64,000 nt of DNA from Leptothermofonsia sp049200465 (GCF_049200465.1 NZ_CP120836.1:744001-808000), one strand, 5' to 3'; counted from the first letter of the stretch, positions 41,512 to 50,942 are shown. The notes: generated by a model not told the origin, from the letters alone. A program made the numbers and translations.

Positions 41512-43416
41512 ATGCATCTGAGCGAAATCACCCATCCTAATCAGTTGCATGGACTGTCCGTTTACCAGCTCCAGCAAATTGCTCGTCAGATCCGCGAGAA
41601 ACACCTGCAAACCGTGGCTGCCACAGGCGGACACTTGGGTCCCGGTCTGGGTGTGGTCGAGTTGACCCTCGCCCTTTACCAAACCCTGGACCTCGACCGC
41701 GACAAAGTGGTCTGGGACGTTGGGCATCAGGCTTATCCCCACAAACTCATTACCGGGCGCTATTCTCGTTTCCACACCCTGCGCCAGAAAGATGGGGTAG
41801 CTGGCTATTTAAAGCGTTGCGAGAGTAAATTTGATCACTTTGGTGCCGGGCATGCCTCCACCAGCATTTCCGCAGCACTAGGCATGGCCTTAGCTCGTGA
41901 TCTGCAAGGCGAGAAACATAAGGTCGTAGCAGTCATTGGCGATGGAGCCCTGACGGGGGGCATGGCCCTGGAAGCAATTAACCATGCGGGGCACCTGCCC
42001 AAGACCAATCTGCTCGTTGTTCTAAACGACAACGAAATGTCCATTTCTCCTAACGTGGGTGCCATTCCTCGCTACCTCAACAAACTGCGTCTCAGCCCAC
42101 CTGTCCAATTCATCAGCGACAACCTGGAAGAGCAATTTAAACACCTGCCCTTTGTGGGTGACTCTCTCGGCCCTGAACTGGGCCGAGTCAAGGAAGGGAT
42201 GAAGCGGCTGGCCGTTCCCAAAGTTGGGGCTGTTTTTGAAGAATTAGGCTTCACCTATATTGGCCCCATCGATGGACACAACCTGGAAGAACTAATTGCT
42301 ACCTTCCAGCAGGCGCACAAAATTCCCGGTCCCGTTCTAGTTCATGTCGCTACTGTCAAAGGGAAGGGCTATGAGGTCGCCGAAAAAGATCAGGTTGGTT
42401 ACCATGCTCAGAACCCCTTTAACCTGGCAACCGGGAAAGCCGCTCCCTCTAGCAAACCCAAGCCACCCAGCTATTCCAAAGTATTTGGCGAAACCCTGAC
42501 CAAGCTGGCAGAAAACGATCCCCGCATTGTGGGAATTACTGCTGCTATGGCAACCGGAACCGGGCTAGACATCTTACAAAAACGGGTACCCAGACAATAC
42601 ATTGATGTGGGCATCGCCGAACAACATGCTGTGACTTTAGCCGCAGGGCTAGCCTGTGAGGGCATGCGTCCTGTTGCTACAATTTATTCCACATTCTTGC
42701 AGCGGGCCTTTGACCAGATTATTCACGATGTCTGCATTCAAAACCTGCCAGTCTTGTTCTGTATGGACCGGGCAGGCATTGTTGGTGCCGATGGTCCAAC
42801 CCACCAGGGAATGTATGATATCGCCTACCTGCGTTGCATCCCCAATATGGTGCTGATGGCTCCCAAGGATGAAGCTGAGCTCCAGCGCATGATTGTGACT
42901 GGGATTCAACATGATGGACCGATCGCCCTCCGCTATCCCAGAGGCAATGGCTATGGTGCGCCCCTGATGGAAGAAGGCTGGGAGCCTCTCCCCATTGGCA
43001 AAGGGGAAATTTTGCGTAATGGCGATGACCTGCTGCTGGTTGCCTATGGCTCAATGGTCTACCCGGCCATGCAAACGGCAGAAATCCTCCATGAGCACGG
43101 CATCGAAGCAACGGTGATTAACGCCCGCTTTGCAAAGCCTCTGGATACGGAGCTGATTCTGCCTCTGGCAGAGAAAATTGGTCGTGTAGTCACGATGGAG
43201 GAAGGTTGCCTCCCTGGTGGCTTTGGCTCGGCGATCGCTGAAGCATTGCTAGATGCCGATATTATGGTTTCCCTGACCCGCATTGGCGTCCCCGACCAGC
43301 TAGTTGACCACGCCACTCCCGATGAATCAAAAGCAGACTTGGGTCTGATGCCATCCCAAATGGCGGAACGAATTTTGAAACTGTTTAGCAAACAGCCTTC
43401 TGTTGTTAGCGTTTAG
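41512..43416 (+). CDS. dxs: 1-deoxy-D-xylulose-5-phosphate synthase
   Basis: DXS condenses pyruvate and glyceraldehyde 3-phosphate, the first step of the MEP isoprenoid pathway that feeds carotenoids, phytol and quinones. The 634-residue protein has GGHLGPGLGVVELTLALY, DVGHQAYPHKLITGR, the ThDP motif VIGDGALTGGMALEAIN, VGIAEQHAVTLAAGLA and the Arg-binding DRAGIVGADGPTHQG. I choose the ATG at 41512 (MHLSEITHP), which gives the standard length and N-terminus and has AGAGG upstream, over the GTG at 41461. A 12-bp hairpin follows the stop. Confidence 0.97.
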   Translation: MHLSEITHPNQLHGLSVYQLQQIARQIREKHLQTVAATGGHLGPGLGVVELTLALYQTLDLDRDKVVWDVGHQAYPHKLITGRYSRFHTLRQKDGVAGYLKRCESKFDHFGAGHASTSISAALGMALARDLQGEKHKVVAVIGDGALTGGMALEAINHAGHLPKTNLLVVLNDNEMSISPNVGAIPRYLNKLRLSPPVQFISDNLEEQFKHLPFVGDSLGPELGRVKEGMKRLAVPKVGAVFEELGFTYIGPIDGHNLEELIATFQQAHKIPGPVLVHVATVKGKGYEVAEKDQVGYHAQNPFNLATGKAAPSSKPKPPSYSKVFGETLTKLAENDPRIVGITAAMATGTGLDILQKRVPRQYIDVGIAEQHAVTLAAGLACEGMRPVATIYSTFLQRAFDQIIHDVCIQNLPVLFCMDRAGIVGADGPTHQGMYDIAYLRCIPNMVLMAPKDEAELQRMIVTGIQHDGPIALRYPRGNGYGAPLMEEGWEPLPIGKGEILRNGDDLLLVAYGSMVYPAMQTAEILHEHGIEATVINARFAKPLDTELILPLAEKIGRVVTMEEGCLPGGFGSAIAEALLDADIMVSLTRIGVPDQLVDHATPDESKADLGLMPSQMAERILKLFSKQPSVVSV

Positions 43417-43420
43417 TCTT

Positions 43421-43445
43421 GTAGGGTGGGCACTGCCCACCCTAC
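43421..43445 (+). terminator. Hairpin after dxs (GTAGGGTGGGCA repeat)
   Basis: GTAGGGTGGGCA and TGCCCACCCTAC form a near-perfect palindrome five bases past the dxs stop, followed by AGTTTTAT. A partial relative (GTGGGTATTGCCCACCCTA) lies near 46909, so this is also a dispersed repeat. Confidence 0.6.
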
Positions 43446-43478
43446 AGTTTTATGGGGGCCAGAGTGGGGGTAGTGCCT

Positions 43479-43594
43479 AATACCAATTCAATATGAGGAT
43501 GCGTAGAATCAGAACCCACTGTAGTCCCCCTTACCAAAGGGGACGGCGACAGCCGGGAGATGATAATGTCAAGCTTCATAAAATATTGGCATAA
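43479..43594 (+). repeat. Second MITE-like family (type C), copy 2
   Basis: TAATACCAATTCAATATGAGG and the following ATGCGTAGAATCAGAACCC match the copy at 23340. The central part differs (CCCCCTTACCAAAGGGGACGG), and the right end is AAGCTTCATAAAATATTGGCAT. Confidence 0.8.
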
Positions 43595-43654
43595 GCTTAC
43601 TTAGCCTCCACTCCCCAGCTATTTATTCTCTATATCTGAAAATCGGAATTCTCC

Positions 43655-44740
43655 ATGTCTTCAGCTAACCATGTTTACCCTGTCATCTGGCAAAGTGAGT
43701 CACCCGACGAAGCCCTAAACGGACGCGTCTTACTGATTGACCAGACCCGTCTGCCCAAAGAGTATGCAATGGTGGATATCCACCGTTACGAAGATATGGC
43801 CTGGGCTATTGAAACGATGATTGTACGGGGAGCTCCGGCCATTGGGGTGGCAGCAGCCTATGGTATGTATCTGGGAGCACGGGAGATTAAAACCCGCGAT
43901 CGCACTGAATTTCTAACTCAGTTAGAGCAGGTTGCCCAACGGTTACGAGCGACCCGTCCGACTGCGGTGAACTTATTTTGGGCGATCGACCGCATGTTGA
44001 AAACCGCCCATCAAACGCTAGGACCCGTTGATTATCTGAAACAGATTCTTCTGGAAACCGCCCAAAACATTAACGCTGAAGACCTGAAGACCTGTAGACA
44101 AATTGGAAACCATGGACTTCAGGTTCTTCCCTCCAGCCCTCAAAAACTCCGAATCCTGACCCACTGTAACGCTGGAGCCCTGGCAACTGCAGGCTATGGA
44201 ACTGCTCTGGGTGTGGTTCGTTCTGCCTGGTTGGGCGATCGCCTGGAGCGGGTTTACGCCGATGAAACTCGCCCCCGCTTGCAGGGGGCCAAACTGACAG
44301 CCTGGGAATGTGTTCAGGAAGGTATCCCGGTCACAGTCATTACCGATAATATGGCTGCCCACTGTATGCAGCGAGGCATGATTGATGTGGTGGTCGTTGG
44401 GGCCGATCGCATCGCCGCCAATGGGGATACCGCCAACAAAATTGGCACCTACAGCGTTGCGCTGATTGCCAGAGCCCATAACATTCCCTTCTTTGTGGCG
44501 GCTCCGTTATCAACTATTGACTTTGCTATCGCAGATGGTAGCCAGATCCCGATCGAAGAACGCCACTCCAGCGAAATTTATCAGGTAGGCGAAACGATGC
44601 TTTGCCCATCTGGTGTTGAATTTTACAATCCGGCTTTTGACGTTACGCCAGCGAATTTAATCACGGCCATCATTACTGAATACGGTGCAGTGGCCCCTGC
44701 GGATTTGAAGGCCAAGCTGGCATCCAGGCAAATGGTTTGA
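43655..44740 (+). CDS. mtnA: Methylthioribose-1-phosphate isomerase
   Basis: MtnA converts 5-methylthioribose 1-phosphate to methylthioribulose 1-phosphate in the methionine salvage pathway. The 361-residue eIF2B-like protein contains IVRGAPAIGVAAAYGMYLGA, ILTHCNAGALATAGYGTALGV with the catalytic Cys, VYADETRPRLQGAKLTAWE, DVVVVGADRIAANGDTANKIGT with the catalytic Asp, and FFVAAPLSTIDFA. The length is normal and the frame intact. It is complementary in function to metH, 33 kb away, but not linked in an operon. Confidence 0.96.
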   Translation: MSSANHVYPVIWQSESPDEALNGRVLLIDQTRLPKEYAMVDIHRYEDMAWAIETMIVRGAPAIGVAAAYGMYLGAREIKTRDRTEFLTQLEQVAQRLRATRPTAVNLFWAIDRMLKTAHQTLGPVDYLKQILLETAQNINAEDLKTCRQIGNHGLQVLPSSPQKLRILTHCNAGALATAGYGTALGVVRSAWLGDRLERVYADETRPRLQGAKLTAWECVQEGIPVTVITDNMAAHCMQRGMIDVVVVGADRIAANGDTANKIGTYSVALIARAHNIPFFVAAPLSTIDFAIADGSQIPIEERHSSEIYQVGETMLCPSGVEFYNPAFDVTPANLITAIITEYGAVAPADLKAKLASRQMV

Positions 44741-45030
44741 GCGTTTGCAAGTGGCTTGTTTTTGCTTAAAGCTTCTAGACCGAACCCTAACCCCTTTCCT
44801 CGTAGGGAAGGGAAGTTTCCTTTGCGCGGTGAAGAGGGATTTGGGAAAGAGTCAATTGACTCGTGAGTCACGATAGCAGACCATCCTTTTCAGCAAAACT
44901 CACCTTTTCAGCAAAACTCACCTTGCACTTTCAGCTTTACACTTTGTAAACGACCTCCAGCACTTTATAATCACCCTAAGTATTGAATGGAAATTGGTAT
45001 CAACGCTACCCTCTCAACAATCCAGAAGAC

Positions 45031-46833
45031 ATGTATAAGCGAATTGCTACTGCGTTAGCGACTGTAGATAAGAACCTGCTGCTACTTCTGTTTCTGCCCT
45101 GGCTACTGGCATTAAACAATGACGTCTGGCTGTTCGATCTTCATGGACAAATCGATCCATGGTTTTACCTAGGCTTTTTCCTCCGACTTGAACAATTCTT
45201 ACCTGGTCACACTTACTACTTTGGTACACGGCTGGCCCAGATTATTCCTGGATATTTAGCGTTTAAATTCTTCCCTCCCTTAATTGCCCAATATCTTTTG
45301 CACATTAGTTTTTATTACCTGGCTGTTATTTCAATCTATTTACTCTTAAAGCGCACAGTCGGCAGCAGAAGCGCACTCCTGGCATCCGTCATGATGGGTA
45401 GCTATGGATGGTTTTTGACAGCGATCGGCTCCAACTATGTGGATGGATTTGGAATAGCCTACTACTGTGCAGCCATTTATTTATTAGTTCTAGCCGCACA
45501 GGAAAAACAATGGAAAATTTTCCTGGTGCTGAGTGGAGTGTTTTATGGGTTAGCGATTCACTGTAATCTATTCTGGATTGCGCTTGCTCCACCACTGGTT
45601 CTTTATTACCTACTTGCTAATTTTAAATACCGTAGGAACTCAGTTATTTATAGTGGTTTACTGAGCCTTACCGGTGTACTCATTGCCACACTGGCTCTGG
45701 GCATAATCAGCATTTTATTCAATGGGAAGTTCCTTTTCTTTCTCCCCTCAGTCAATGCTGCCCTTTACTTTCTTCCAATTAAAAACCCCTGGAAGATTGG
45801 GTGGGAACTTTGGCTATCAAATGGCTTTTGGGTCATATTTCCACTGATTACACTAATCAGCGGTACCGTGCTGTTTACGTTGAGCCAATTCAAAAAAATA
45901 CCTCGTATTCAGCCAATCAACCTGAGTCTACAGATCTGCTTTTTGCTGAGTGTCCTGATATTTTTGGGCTTCGAGTTAAGAGGCAAACCAATACTTCAAT
46001 TTTATTTCTACACCACTTATCTCCTGCCATCAACTTTTATTGCGATCGGTGCTCAACTTTCACAGCTAGAAACGGTTCTCAATCGCCTTAAACCGTACCA
46101 GTTTTCACTCATCATTTCAGGCATCATTCTGTGGGCGTTAATTCTGTATCGCTCGCCGACTGAGCCTCCAGTTCTTTACAATCAGGCAATTTCTATTGCT
46201 CTCTTTTTAGGTGCACTGTGGTTGGTTCTGGGTGTTGCATCCGTTTTGATGCGCCATCCCACTCAGAAAATTTTGAGTTCAGCACTAGCCACCCTGCTTT
46301 TATCTTTTGGTGTCATGAATCTGACCTCCGTATTAATGAACACCTCTCCGCACCTGATTTCGACTCATTTAGTAGGGGTTAGCATTCCTGCACCAGGGCC
46401 AACTTTTATACTCACAAATCCAGTCAATCGATCGCAACGGAGAGATGCTTTTTCATTAACCGTTCGTACTCAACAGTATCTTGCATCGGTAGATCCGAAA
46501 GCACAACTCTTACCCTGGTACAACATTGATGAACTACTGGTGTATCGCTCTATTGCTTGTTCTGCTCTGCGATGGATACCCCAAACCGAGAACTTCCCCA
46601 GTACTGCACTCAAGCCTAATCCTACTCCAGAAGAGGTAGAGCAGGTTAAAACATTATTCCAGCAAAACCCTAATGTGGTTATCATGTCGCAAAAGAACGA
46701 GGCGCTGGAACTGGCAGAGCAATCTTTGAAACAGCTTGGTTTTGATGCCCAGTTCATCTTCGCTCATGAGATAAAACAGGGAGAGCTATCAGTAAAAATG
46801 ACCTTTATTAAGGTCAATTCTATTAATACTTGA
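45031..46833 (+). CDS. Multi-pass membrane protein, probable GT-C-type glycosyltransferase
   Basis: The ~600-residue protein has about 12 hydrophobic segments (for example LLLLLFLPWLLAL, LLHISFYYLAVISIYLLL, LLSLTGVLIATLALGIISILF, SLIISGIILWALILY), followed by a ~150-residue soluble C-terminal domain. WLFDLHGQIDPWFYLGFFLRL near the first loop fits the Asp-containing first periplasmic loop of GT-C enzymes (ArnT/PMT-like), which use polyprenyl-phosphate sugars. The family call is by topology, not by strong motifs. The ATG at 45031 is preferred; a TTG at 44983 would add 16 residues. It is the first gene of the glycan cluster, 172 bp ahead of the WbqC gene. Confidence 0.65.
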   Translation: MYKRIATALATVDKNLLLLLFLPWLLALNNDVWLFDLHGQIDPWFYLGFFLRLEQFLPGHTYYFGTRLAQIIPGYLAFKFFPPLIAQYLLHISFYYLAVISIYLLLKRTVGSRSALLASVMMGSYGWFLTAIGSNYVDGFGIAYYCAAIYLLVLAAQEKQWKIFLVLSGVFYGLAIHCNLFWIALAPPLVLYYLLANFKYRRNSVIYSGLLSLTGVLIATLALGIISILFNGKFLFFLPSVNAALYFLPIKNPWKIGWELWLSNGFWVIFPLITLISGTVLFTLSQFKKIPRIQPINLSLQICFLLSVLIFLGFELRGKPILQFYFYTTYLLPSTFIAIGAQLSQLETVLNRLKPYQFSLIISGIILWALILYRSPTEPPVLYNQAISIALFLGALWLVLGVASVLMRHPTQKILSSALATLLLSFGVMNLTSVLMNTSPHLISTHLVGVSIPAPGPTFILTNPVNRSQRRDAFSLTVRTQQYLASVDPKAQLLPWYNIDELLVYRSIACSALRWIPQTENFPSTALKPNPTPEEVEQVKTLFQQNPNVVIMSQKNEALELAEQSLKQLGFDAQFIFAHEIKQGELSVKMTFIKVNSINT

Positions 46834-47005
46834 TCCATAAATGCCCTGGTAGTTTAAGAGGTCACTCAATATGCATCTGTTGGTTGAATGGCAGTGAATT
46901 AGGGCTAGTGGGTATTGCCCACCCTATAAAATTCAAAGCCCAGAAGATTTACAAATTTTTATTTCGGTACCATTCATCTAATCAGTTTCTCAAAGGTGTA
47001 GGAGT

Positions 47006-47701
47006 ATGAAGAAGGTTGCGATCGTTCAATCCAACTACATTCCCTGGAAGGGCTATTTCGACATGATCGCCGCCGTCGATGAGTTCATCCTCTACGATGA
47101 CGTGCAGTATACTCGGCGGGATTGGCGCAACCGTAATCAGATCAAGACACCTCATGGCGTTCAATGGCTGACTGTGCCAGTCAAAGTAAAGTCTAAATAC
47201 CTCCAGCGCATTCGCGATACGGAAATTGACGGCTTTGACTGGGCAGAAACGCACTGGAAGGCCCTAATGCGAAATTATCGACGGGCACCCCATTTCGAGG
47301 AAATTGCTGCCTGGTTAGAACCCCTCTATTTCCAGAAACAGTACACCCATCTCAGTCAACTGAATCGAACGTTGATCGAAGCCGTATGTAGCTACCTGGG
47401 TATTACAACCAAAATCAGCAACTCCTGGGATTACACCCTGGTGGAAGGGAAAACGGAACGTTTAGTCGAGCTTTGTGGCCAAACAGGAGCCTGTGAGTAT
47501 ATCTCTGGTCCCTCTGCCCAGGGCTATATCGAAGAAAATATGTTTAGGGAGCGGGGTATCAAACTGACCTGGTTCGATTATTCTGGTTACCCAGAGTATC
47601 CTCAACTATGGGGTGAGTTTATCCATGAGGTGACAATTCTCGATCTTCTGTTTAACTGCGGTAGGAACGCACCCAGGTCCATGAAATATATAAAGTCATG
47701 A
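47006..47701 (+). CDS. WbqC-family protein
   Basis: The 231-residue protein has the complete WbqC pattern: VAIVQSNYIPWKGYFDMIAAVDEF, LYDDVQYTRRDWRNRNQIKTP, WLTVPVK, LVELCGQTGACEYISGPSAQGYIE and ITWFDYSGYPEYPQLW. WbqC proteins occur in O-antigen and surface-glycan clusters and are thought to modify amino sugars (acyl- or aminoacyl-transfer); the exact reaction is not established to my knowledge. The ATG has GTAGGAGT upstream. Its stop overlaps the next ATG (ATGA). Confidence 0.92.
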   Translation: MKKVAIVQSNYIPWKGYFDMIAAVDEFILYDDVQYTRRDWRNRNQIKTPHGVQWLTVPVKVKSKYLQRIRDTEIDGFDWAETHWKALMRNYRRAPHFEEIAAWLEPLYFQKQYTHLSQLNRTLIEAVCSYLGITTKISNSWDYTLVEGKTERLVELCGQTGACEYISGPSAQGYIEENMFRERGIKLTWFDYSGYPEYPQLWGEFIHEVTILDLLFNCGRNAPRSMKYIKS

Positions 47702-48618
47702 AGCTTTCTATCGTCTCAACTCTCTACAAGTCTGCTCCCTATATTGATGAGTTCTGCTGGCGTGCGGGTAAAGCTGCACGAGAATTAGCTGGTGAGGACT
47801 ATGAGATTCTGCTGGTAAACGATGGTTCGCCCGATAAGAGTCTGGATATTGCGATCGCGGCCACTGAGCGTGACTCTCACGTAGTTTTAATTGATCTCTC
47901 ACGCAATTTTGGCCATCACAAAGCCATGATGACTGGACTAGCCTATGCAAAAGGTGATCTCATTTTTCTAATTGACAGTGATTTGGAAGAAGAACCCGAA
48001 TGGCTGTTGAGTTTCTACCAGCAATTCACCATCGAAAACTGTGATGTGGTTTATGGCGTACAAGAACGGCGAAAAGGGAGTACCTTTGAACGCTGGAGTG
48101 GGCAATGGTTTTATCGCCTGTTTAATGCTCTCACCGGGTTAGAATTGCCAGAAAACATTGTCACCGCCAGGCTGATGTCTCGTCGTTATGTCAGAGCATT
48201 ACTGCGTCACCGAGAGCGGGAGGTTTTCATGGCAGGGCTCTGGCATATCACTGGCTTCTTTCAAAAGCCCCAGGTTGTCAGAAAGCTTTGTGGTAGTGAA
48301 ACCACCTATACATTTAGTCGTAAAATGTCGCTCCTGGTAAACGCGGTGGCTTCTTTTAGCAATGCGCCTCTGATTGCGATTTTCTACCTGGGTGTGTTCA
48401 TTTCATTACTGGCGGGAATTTATATCATTCTTCTGATAATTTACTGGTTATTTTTCACTAAACCCATTAGTGGTTGGACTTCGGTGATGGCGTCAATCTG
48501 GTTGCTAGGTGGTTTGATTATTTCTTTTATTGGTGTTGTTGGGATCTACCTTTCCAAGATCTTCTCCGAAACCAAACGGCGTCCCTATACGATCGTGCGG
48601 CAGGTTTATGGCAGATAA
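47698..48618 (+). CDS. GT2 polyprenyl-phosphate glycosyltransferase (GtrB/ArnC/DPM-like)
   Basis: The 306-residue protein starts with a GT-A fold: LSIVSTLYKSAPYIDEFC, ILLVNDGSPDKSLDIA, LIDLSRNFGHHKAMMTGLAYAKGDLIFLIDSDLEEEPE. The D-S-D metal/sugar motif is present. Two C-terminal transmembrane helices (about 228-290) match the GtrB/ArnC architecture. Such enzymes load a sugar onto undecaprenyl phosphate at the inner face of the membrane. It is translationally coupled to the WbqC gene and overlaps the next methyltransferase start by 11 bp. Confidence 0.9.
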   Translation: MKLSIVSTLYKSAPYIDEFCWRAGKAARELAGEDYEILLVNDGSPDKSLDIAIAATERDSHVVLIDLSRNFGHHKAMMTGLAYAKGDLIFLIDSDLEEEPEWLLSFYQQFTIENCDVVYGVQERRKGSTFERWSGQWFYRLFNALTGLELPENIVTARLMSRRYVRALLRHREREVFMAGLWHITGFFQKPQVVRKLCGSETTYTFSRKMSLLVNAVASFSNAPLIAIFYLGVFISLLAGIYIILLIIYWLFFTKPISGWTSVMASIWLLGGLIISFIGVVGIYLSKIFSETKRRPYTIVRQVYGR

Positions 48619-49243
48619 GAAAAACAGTATTCTAACTGATGTGGCCGCTTACTACTCCGCCAAGTTAGTTGAACACGGTGAGACACCGCAGGGGGTCGAT
48701 TGGAACAGCGAAGCAAGCCAGATGCTGCGTTTTGAGCAACTGAGCAAAATTATCCAACAGCCAGCCCATTTTTCGCTCAATGACTTTGGGTGTGGTTATG
48801 GAGCACTGTTTGAATTCCTTACTTCGAGGTTTCACCATTTCAGTTACGTTGGCTGTGACATTTCTCAGGAAATGATACGTGCTGCTCAGCGGCGCTATGC
48901 CAACCATGCTCATGCGCATTTTATGGTGGCTGCGGAACCGCTAGAGCCAGCAGATTACAGTGTGGCGAGTGGCATTTTTAATGTCAAATTGGGCTATCAC
49001 AATTCTGAATGGAAAGAGTATCTGGAGACGACGCTTGAGGTGTTAAATCGCTTCAGCCGTAAAGGTTTTACCTTCAACTGTTTGACATCATACTCAGATG
49101 TGGACAAGATGCGGGATAACCTGTACTATGCCGACCCCTGTTTTTTATTTGATCTTTGCAAGCGTCGCTACTCACGAAACGTGGCATTACTGCATGATTA
49201 TGATCTGTATGAATTCACGATCTTGGTGAGGAAGTCGGTATGA
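48608..49243 (+). CDS. Class I SAM-dependent methyltransferase
   Basis: The 211-residue protein has a Rossmann-fold SAM site: SLNDFGCGYGALFEFL (motif I), FSYVGCDISQEMIRAAQRR and DYSVASGIFNVKLGY. I use the ATG at 48608 (MADKKNSILTDVAAYYSAKL) overlapping the GT2 gene, because this N-terminus is typical of the family. The target is probably a sugar hydroxyl or an amino-sugar substituent of the same glycan. Its stop overlaps the NeuD-like gene (ATGA). Confidence 0.88.
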   Translation: MADKKNSILTDVAAYYSAKLVEHGETPQGVDWNSEASQMLRFEQLSKIIQQPAHFSLNDFGCGYGALFEFLTSRFHHFSYVGCDISQEMIRAAQRRYANHAHAHFMVAAEPLEPADYSVASGIFNVKLGYHNSEWKEYLETTLEVLNRFSRKGFTFNCLTSYSDVDKMRDNLYYADPCFLFDLCKRRYSRNVALLHDYDLYEFTILVRKSV

Positions 49244-49905
49244 AAAAGCCACTGGTAATTTTTGGTGCGGGTGATATTGCCCAGCTTGCCCATTACTACT
49301 TCACCACCGACTCTGAATATGAAGTTGTCGCCTTTACCGTCGATGCAGATTATCTGACTAACCCCACCTTCTGTGATTTGCCCCTTGTTCCTTTTGAAGA
49401 GATTGATAAGAACTATCCTCCTAATCAATACGAGATGTTTATTGCAGTCAGTTATGCAAAACTCAATGCCATCCGCAAAGAGAAGTATCTAGCTGCAAAG
49501 GCGATGGATTACCGAATGGCAAGTTTCATCAGCCCCCATGCGACGGTGCTGAATCAGGGCCGGATCGGCGAGAATTGTTTTATTTTTGAGGACAACACGA
49601 TTCAGCCGTTTGTCACCATTGGAAATAATGTGACGTTATGGAGCGGCAATCATATTGGACATCATTCGATCATCCATGATCACTGTTTTATTTCCTCCCA
49701 TGTGGTGATTTCAGGAGGGGTCGAAATTGGCGAATGTTGCTTCATTGGAGTCAATGCCACGCTACGCGATCATATTAAAGTTGGAGAACGATGCGTCATT
49801 GGCGCGGGAGCCCTGATTCTTGCAGATGCCGAAGCAGAAGGTGTTTACGTAGGCAATGCCACTGAGCGTGCCAAGATCCCAAGCAGTCGCTTGAGGAGTA
49901 TCTAA
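49240..49905 (+). CDS. NeuD/PglD-type sugar O- or N-acetyltransferase
   Basis: The 221-residue protein has an N-terminal Rossmann-like PglD_N domain (KPLVIFGAGDIAQLAHYYF, FIAVSYAKLNAIR) and a C-terminal left-handed beta-helix of hexapeptide repeats (IGENCFIFEDNTIQPFVTIG, NHIGHHSIIHDHCFISSHVV, IGECCFIGVNATLRD). PglD-like enzymes transfer acetyl from acetyl-CoA to a nucleotide-linked amino sugar; the catalytic His lies in NHIGHHS. It is the last gene of the tightly coupled set 47006-49905. The stop codon lies at the edge of a MITE. Confidence 0.9.
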   Translation: MKKPLVIFGAGDIAQLAHYYFTTDSEYEVVAFTVDADYLTNPTFCDLPLVPFEEIDKNYPPNQYEMFIAVSYAKLNAIRKEKYLAAKAMDYRMASFISPHATVLNQGRIGENCFIFEDNTIQPFVTIGNNVTLWSGNHIGHHSIIHDHCFISSHVVISGGVEIGECCFIGVNATLRDHIKVGERCVIGAGALILADAEAEGVYVGNATERAKIPSSRLRSI

Positions 49906-50020
49906 GTAGCGAGGCGCAATTAAATTAAGGATAATTTTGGGGGTGGAGGGGGTTTCACCCCCTGCCTGGGGGCGCAGCCCCCACTCCCCTCCTTTATCGA
50001 TTAGTTATGACTACCTACTT
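49904..50020 (+). repeat. MITE-like repeat, hybrid variant (copy 13), within the glycan cluster
   Basis: AAGTAGCGAGGCGCAATTAAATT at the left matches the 11117 copy. The core GGGGGTTTCACCCCCTGCCTGGGGGCGCAGCCCCC is an uninterrupted pair of hairpins. It separates the NeuD-like gene from the propeller gene and contributes a spurious ATG at 50007. Confidence 0.75.
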
Positions 50021-50033
50021 AGAAGGTTCACGA

Positions 50034-50942
50034 ATGCGTTGGAGAAAAGTGGGACAGGTTTATTGTCCGGAATTGATTCACCCTAAGTTGGTCAGCCATG
50101 CGGCCAATCCACTGGCTGTGTGGTTAGAGAGGGACGTGTATCGGGTTTTTTTTAGTGGGCGCGATCGCCAAAATCGCTCCTCAGTCGGGTTTGTCGATGT
50201 GGATATCGAACAACGTAAGGTTGTTTATGTCCACGACAAGCCAGTGTTTGAGTATGGTTCGGAAGATAGCTTTTATGCCTGCGGTGTTAGTATTGGTAAC
50301 TGCTATCAGGTGGGCGATCGGCGCTACATCCTCTTTATGGGCTGGCAATGCCCGGCAGAGGGACACTGGCGGGGCGACATTGGACGACTTATACTTGAGC
50401 CCGACTTTTCTCTACGCCTGGATAGCGATGAGCCATTCATGGCTGTGGATGCCATTGATCGGGTGAGCCTGTCCTATCCGTGGGTCATCCAGGAAGAAAA
50501 CGGGCATTACCGCATGTGGTATGGTTCAACCGTCACCTGGGATGCTGGCAATGGTGAAATGCTACATGTGATCAATCATGCCTCTTCAGCTGATGGGCAT
50601 CGCTGGCAACGTCATGGTCTTGCGGTGCCCTACCAACTGGGTGTAGCCCAGGCCTTTTCCCGCCCGACGGTGATTGGCGATCGGAATGAAGGCTATCACA
50701 TGTGGTTCTCCTACCGGAGTGGAACAGGCGAAAAGTATCGGATTGGCTATGCTTACAGCCAAGATGGTGAAGTCTGGGAATTACGTTTGCATGAAACGGG
50801 GATTGATGTGTCTGAAACAGGCTGGGATTCTGAGATGATTGAGTATCCTTTTGTTTTTGACCATCAGGGTGAGCGTTATATGCTTTATAACGGTAATGGC
50901 TACGGCAAGACCGGGTTTGGTCTGGCTGTTATGGAGTTCTAA
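50034..50942 (+). CDS. Five-bladed beta-propeller glycosidase-like protein (GH43/GH32-like fold)
   Basis: The ~302-residue protein shows repeated propeller blades: NPLAVWLERDVYRVFFSGRDRQNR, YILFMGWQCP, YPWVIQEENGHYRMWYGS, SADGHRWQRHG, RPTVIGDRNEGYHMWFSYRS, IGYAYSQDGEVWEL and YPFVFDHQGERYMLYNGNG. Such proteins are common in surface-polysaccharide clusters and may be glycosidases, phosphorylases or inactive sugar-binding proteins. No signal peptide is seen. The start at 50034 is preferred because AGAAGG precedes it and the upstream ATG (50007) lies in a repeat. Its stop overlaps the next gene's ATG. Confidence 0.78.
   Translation: MRWRKVGQVYCPELIHPKLVSHAANPLAVWLERDVYRVFFSGRDRQNRSSVGFVDVDIEQRKVVYVHDKPVFEYGSEDSFYACGVSIGNCYQVGDRRYILFMGWQCPAEGHWRGDIGRLILEPDFSLRLDSDEPFMAVDAIDRVSLSYPWVIQEENGHYRMWYGSTVTWDAGNGEMLHVINHASSADGHRWQRHGLAVPYQLGVAQAFSRPTVIGDRNEGYHMWFSYRSGTGEKYRIGYAYSQDGEVWELRLHETGIDVSETGWDSEMIEYPFVFDHQGERYMLYNGNGYGKTGFGLAVMEF

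Noticed and set aside
44750..44930. Hairpin and 19-bp tandem repeat after mtnA as a novel element
   Set aside because: The CCCTAACCCC/TAGGGAAGGGG motif is a common cyanobacterial repeat type and the tandem pair has only two copies.
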